DNA of 45,192 nucleotides, from assembly GCA_021783175.1 (NCBI GenBank), contig JAJXUF010000018.1:1-45192 (forward strand). The letters run 5' to 3'. Under the pieces are notes generated by a model, which saw only the letters and a list, made by a program, of their open reading frames with translations, did not search any database and was not told the DNA's origin. Made by a program: the position numbers and the translations under genes. Each line of letters begins with the position of its first letter. The first letter of the stretch is position 1. Shown here piece by piece: positions 44,264 to 45,192 of this stretch. Origin of the DNA: Pseudomonadota bacterium (GTDB taxonomy: Bacteria > Pseudomonadota > Gammaproteobacteria > Acidiferrobacterales > UBA6901).

Positions 44264-45190
44264 ATGCCAGAAAAGGACCGACTGTCCGATTTCACGCGCG
44301 ATTGGCGCGTGTTGTTGCTTTCGGGGCTCGCCGCGATCATCGGCGCTGTCGGTGCGGTCGTGGCCTACGCCCTTGTATGGCTGATTGGCGTAATCACGAA
44401 CCTTCTGTTCTATGCGCGTTTCTCTCCGGTTCTGTTGCCGCCGACCGACCGTTACCTCGGTCACTGGATCGCGTTGATACCGCCAGCCGGCGGATTGATC
44501 ATCGGTCTCATGGCACGCTACGGATCTGACAAGATCCGCGGCCATGGCATTCCCGAGGCGCTCGAGGCCATTTTGATCGGCCGCAGCCGCATGCAACCGA
44601 AAGTGGCGCTGCTCAAACCGCTCTCCTCCGCGATATCCATCGGATCGGGCGGTCCATTCGGCGCCGAAGGGCCGATTATCATGACCGGCGGCGCATTCGG
44701 CTCGCTGTTCGCGCAGCTCTTCCACGTCTCCGCCACCGAACGCAAGACCCTTCTTGTTGCCGGTGCCGCAGCCGGTATGGCCGGGATATTCGCAACTCCC
44801 GTCGCGGCAGTGCTTCTGGCGGTCGAGTTGCTGCTGTTCGAATGGAAACCGCGAAGCGTCATCCCGGTGGCGGTTGCCGCGGCGGTAGCCGCTGCATTGC
44901 GTCCCTTTCTGCTGGGCAATGGTCCGCTCTTCGCCGTACCGCCTCACGCCTTCCTCGGGCCGAAAGTCATGCTTGCGGCGCTACTCGTCGGGCTCCTGGC
45001 CGGTCTTGGATCGGGCCTCATGACGCTGCTGGTCTATGCATGCGAGGACTTGTTCAAACATCTTCCCATTCACTGGATGTGGTGGCCTGCAATAGGCGGC
45101 CTCGTTGTCGGTGTCGGCGGAGCCGTCGATCCGCGCGTCCTCGGAGTCGGCTACGACACGATTCATTTGCTGCTGGAAGGTAAGATCTAG
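44264..45190 (+). CDS. CLC-family chloride channel or transporter, C-terminus missing
   Basis: This reading frame covers the first 308 residues of a CLC protein. Motifs: GHGIPEALEA (where E. coli ClcA has GSGIPE, so the selectivity Ser is His here) and GSGGPFGAEGPII (the gating Glu position is kept). About seven to eight hydrophobic segments are visible. The frame ends in TAG at 45188 inside YDTIHLLLEGKI, only two bases before the window end, where the family normally continues for another 100 or more residues with the third motif GxFxP. The stop is suspect (see findings). The start at ATG 44264 is preceded by GGGAAAG; ATG 44231 is also possible. Confidence 0.85.
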   Translation: MPEKDRLSDFTRDWRVLLLSGLAAIIGAVGAVVAYALVWLIGVITNLLFYARFSPVLLPPTDRYLGHWIALIPPAGGLIIGLMARYGSDKIRGHGIPEALEAILIGRSRMQPKVALLKPLSSAISIGSGGPFGAEGPIIMTGGAFGSLFAQLFHVSATERKTLLVAGAAAGMAGIFATPVAAVLLAVELLLFEWKPRSVIPVAVAAAVAAALRPFLLGNGPLFAVPPHAFLGPKVMLAALLVGLLAGLGSGLMTLLVYACEDLFKHLPIHWMWWPAIGGLVVGVGGAVDPRVLGVGYDTIHLLLEGKI

Positions 45191-45192
45191 AT

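Overview
The window reads as a chromosomal piece of a non-enteric gammaproteobacterium with fairly high GC. The grounds are gene order and gene structure: prfB-lysS with a +1 programmed frameshift, miaA-hfq-hflX-hflK-hflC-DUF2065-hisZ-purA, then tRNA-Leu(CAG)/rnr-rlmB and rpsF-rpsR without priB between them. From memory this order is close to that of Pseudomonas. A sulfur-oxidiser-like lineage is possible, but nothing here proves it. Both ends look like contig edges: rpsR is cut at base 1, and a CLC channel gene stops two bases before the last base.

Layout. 1-3987: translation and RNA-processing block (rpsR, rpsF, rlmB, rnr, all minus) and a divergent tRNA-Leu whose promoter overlaps the start of rnr. 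3988-21191: about 17.2 kb of accessory DNA that splits the purA-to-tRNA-Leu-to-rnr linkage. It holds a transglutaminase-like protein, a kelch-repeat lipoprotein, a Cys-rich exported protein, a TPR protein, remnants of IS66- and ISL3-type transposases, a frameshifted exported-protein gene, a SYLF protein, a GNAT enzyme, two small membrane proteins, a standalone primase-polymerase, a pirin, a PAS-GGDEF cyclase and a Na,K-ATPase-like P-type pump. 21192-28805: the conserved hfq region. 28883-31399: a TetR-regulated atypical SDR gene with a visible operator, and a methyltransferase. 31528-34211: lysS and prfB. 34319-45192: mostly uncharacterised housekeeping-like genes (a Sfum_1244-like protein and its GTG-started neighbour, two Fe/2-oxoglutarate dioxygenases, TauE/SafE permease, Rieske ferredoxin, a 7-repeat propeller lipoprotein, a TrpD-like protein, MsrB, a VOC protein and a CLC channel).

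How they work together. The conserved blocks cover ribosome assembly (S6/S18, RlmB), RNA decay (RNase R, Hfq), tRNA modification (MiaA), protease control (HflK/HflC), ribosome rescue (HflX), termination (RF2), and purine and histidine synthesis. The accessory block looks like an island that has lost its mobility genes: eroded transposases and pseudogenes sit beside intact envelope genes and one replication-type enzyme. No CRISPR array, integrase, rRNA or complete insertion sequence was seen. The best candidates for something new are the island at tRNA-Leu, the PrimPol-PriCT protein next to a membrane PH-domain protein, and the bacterial pump that keeps the Na,K-ATPase cation-site residues.
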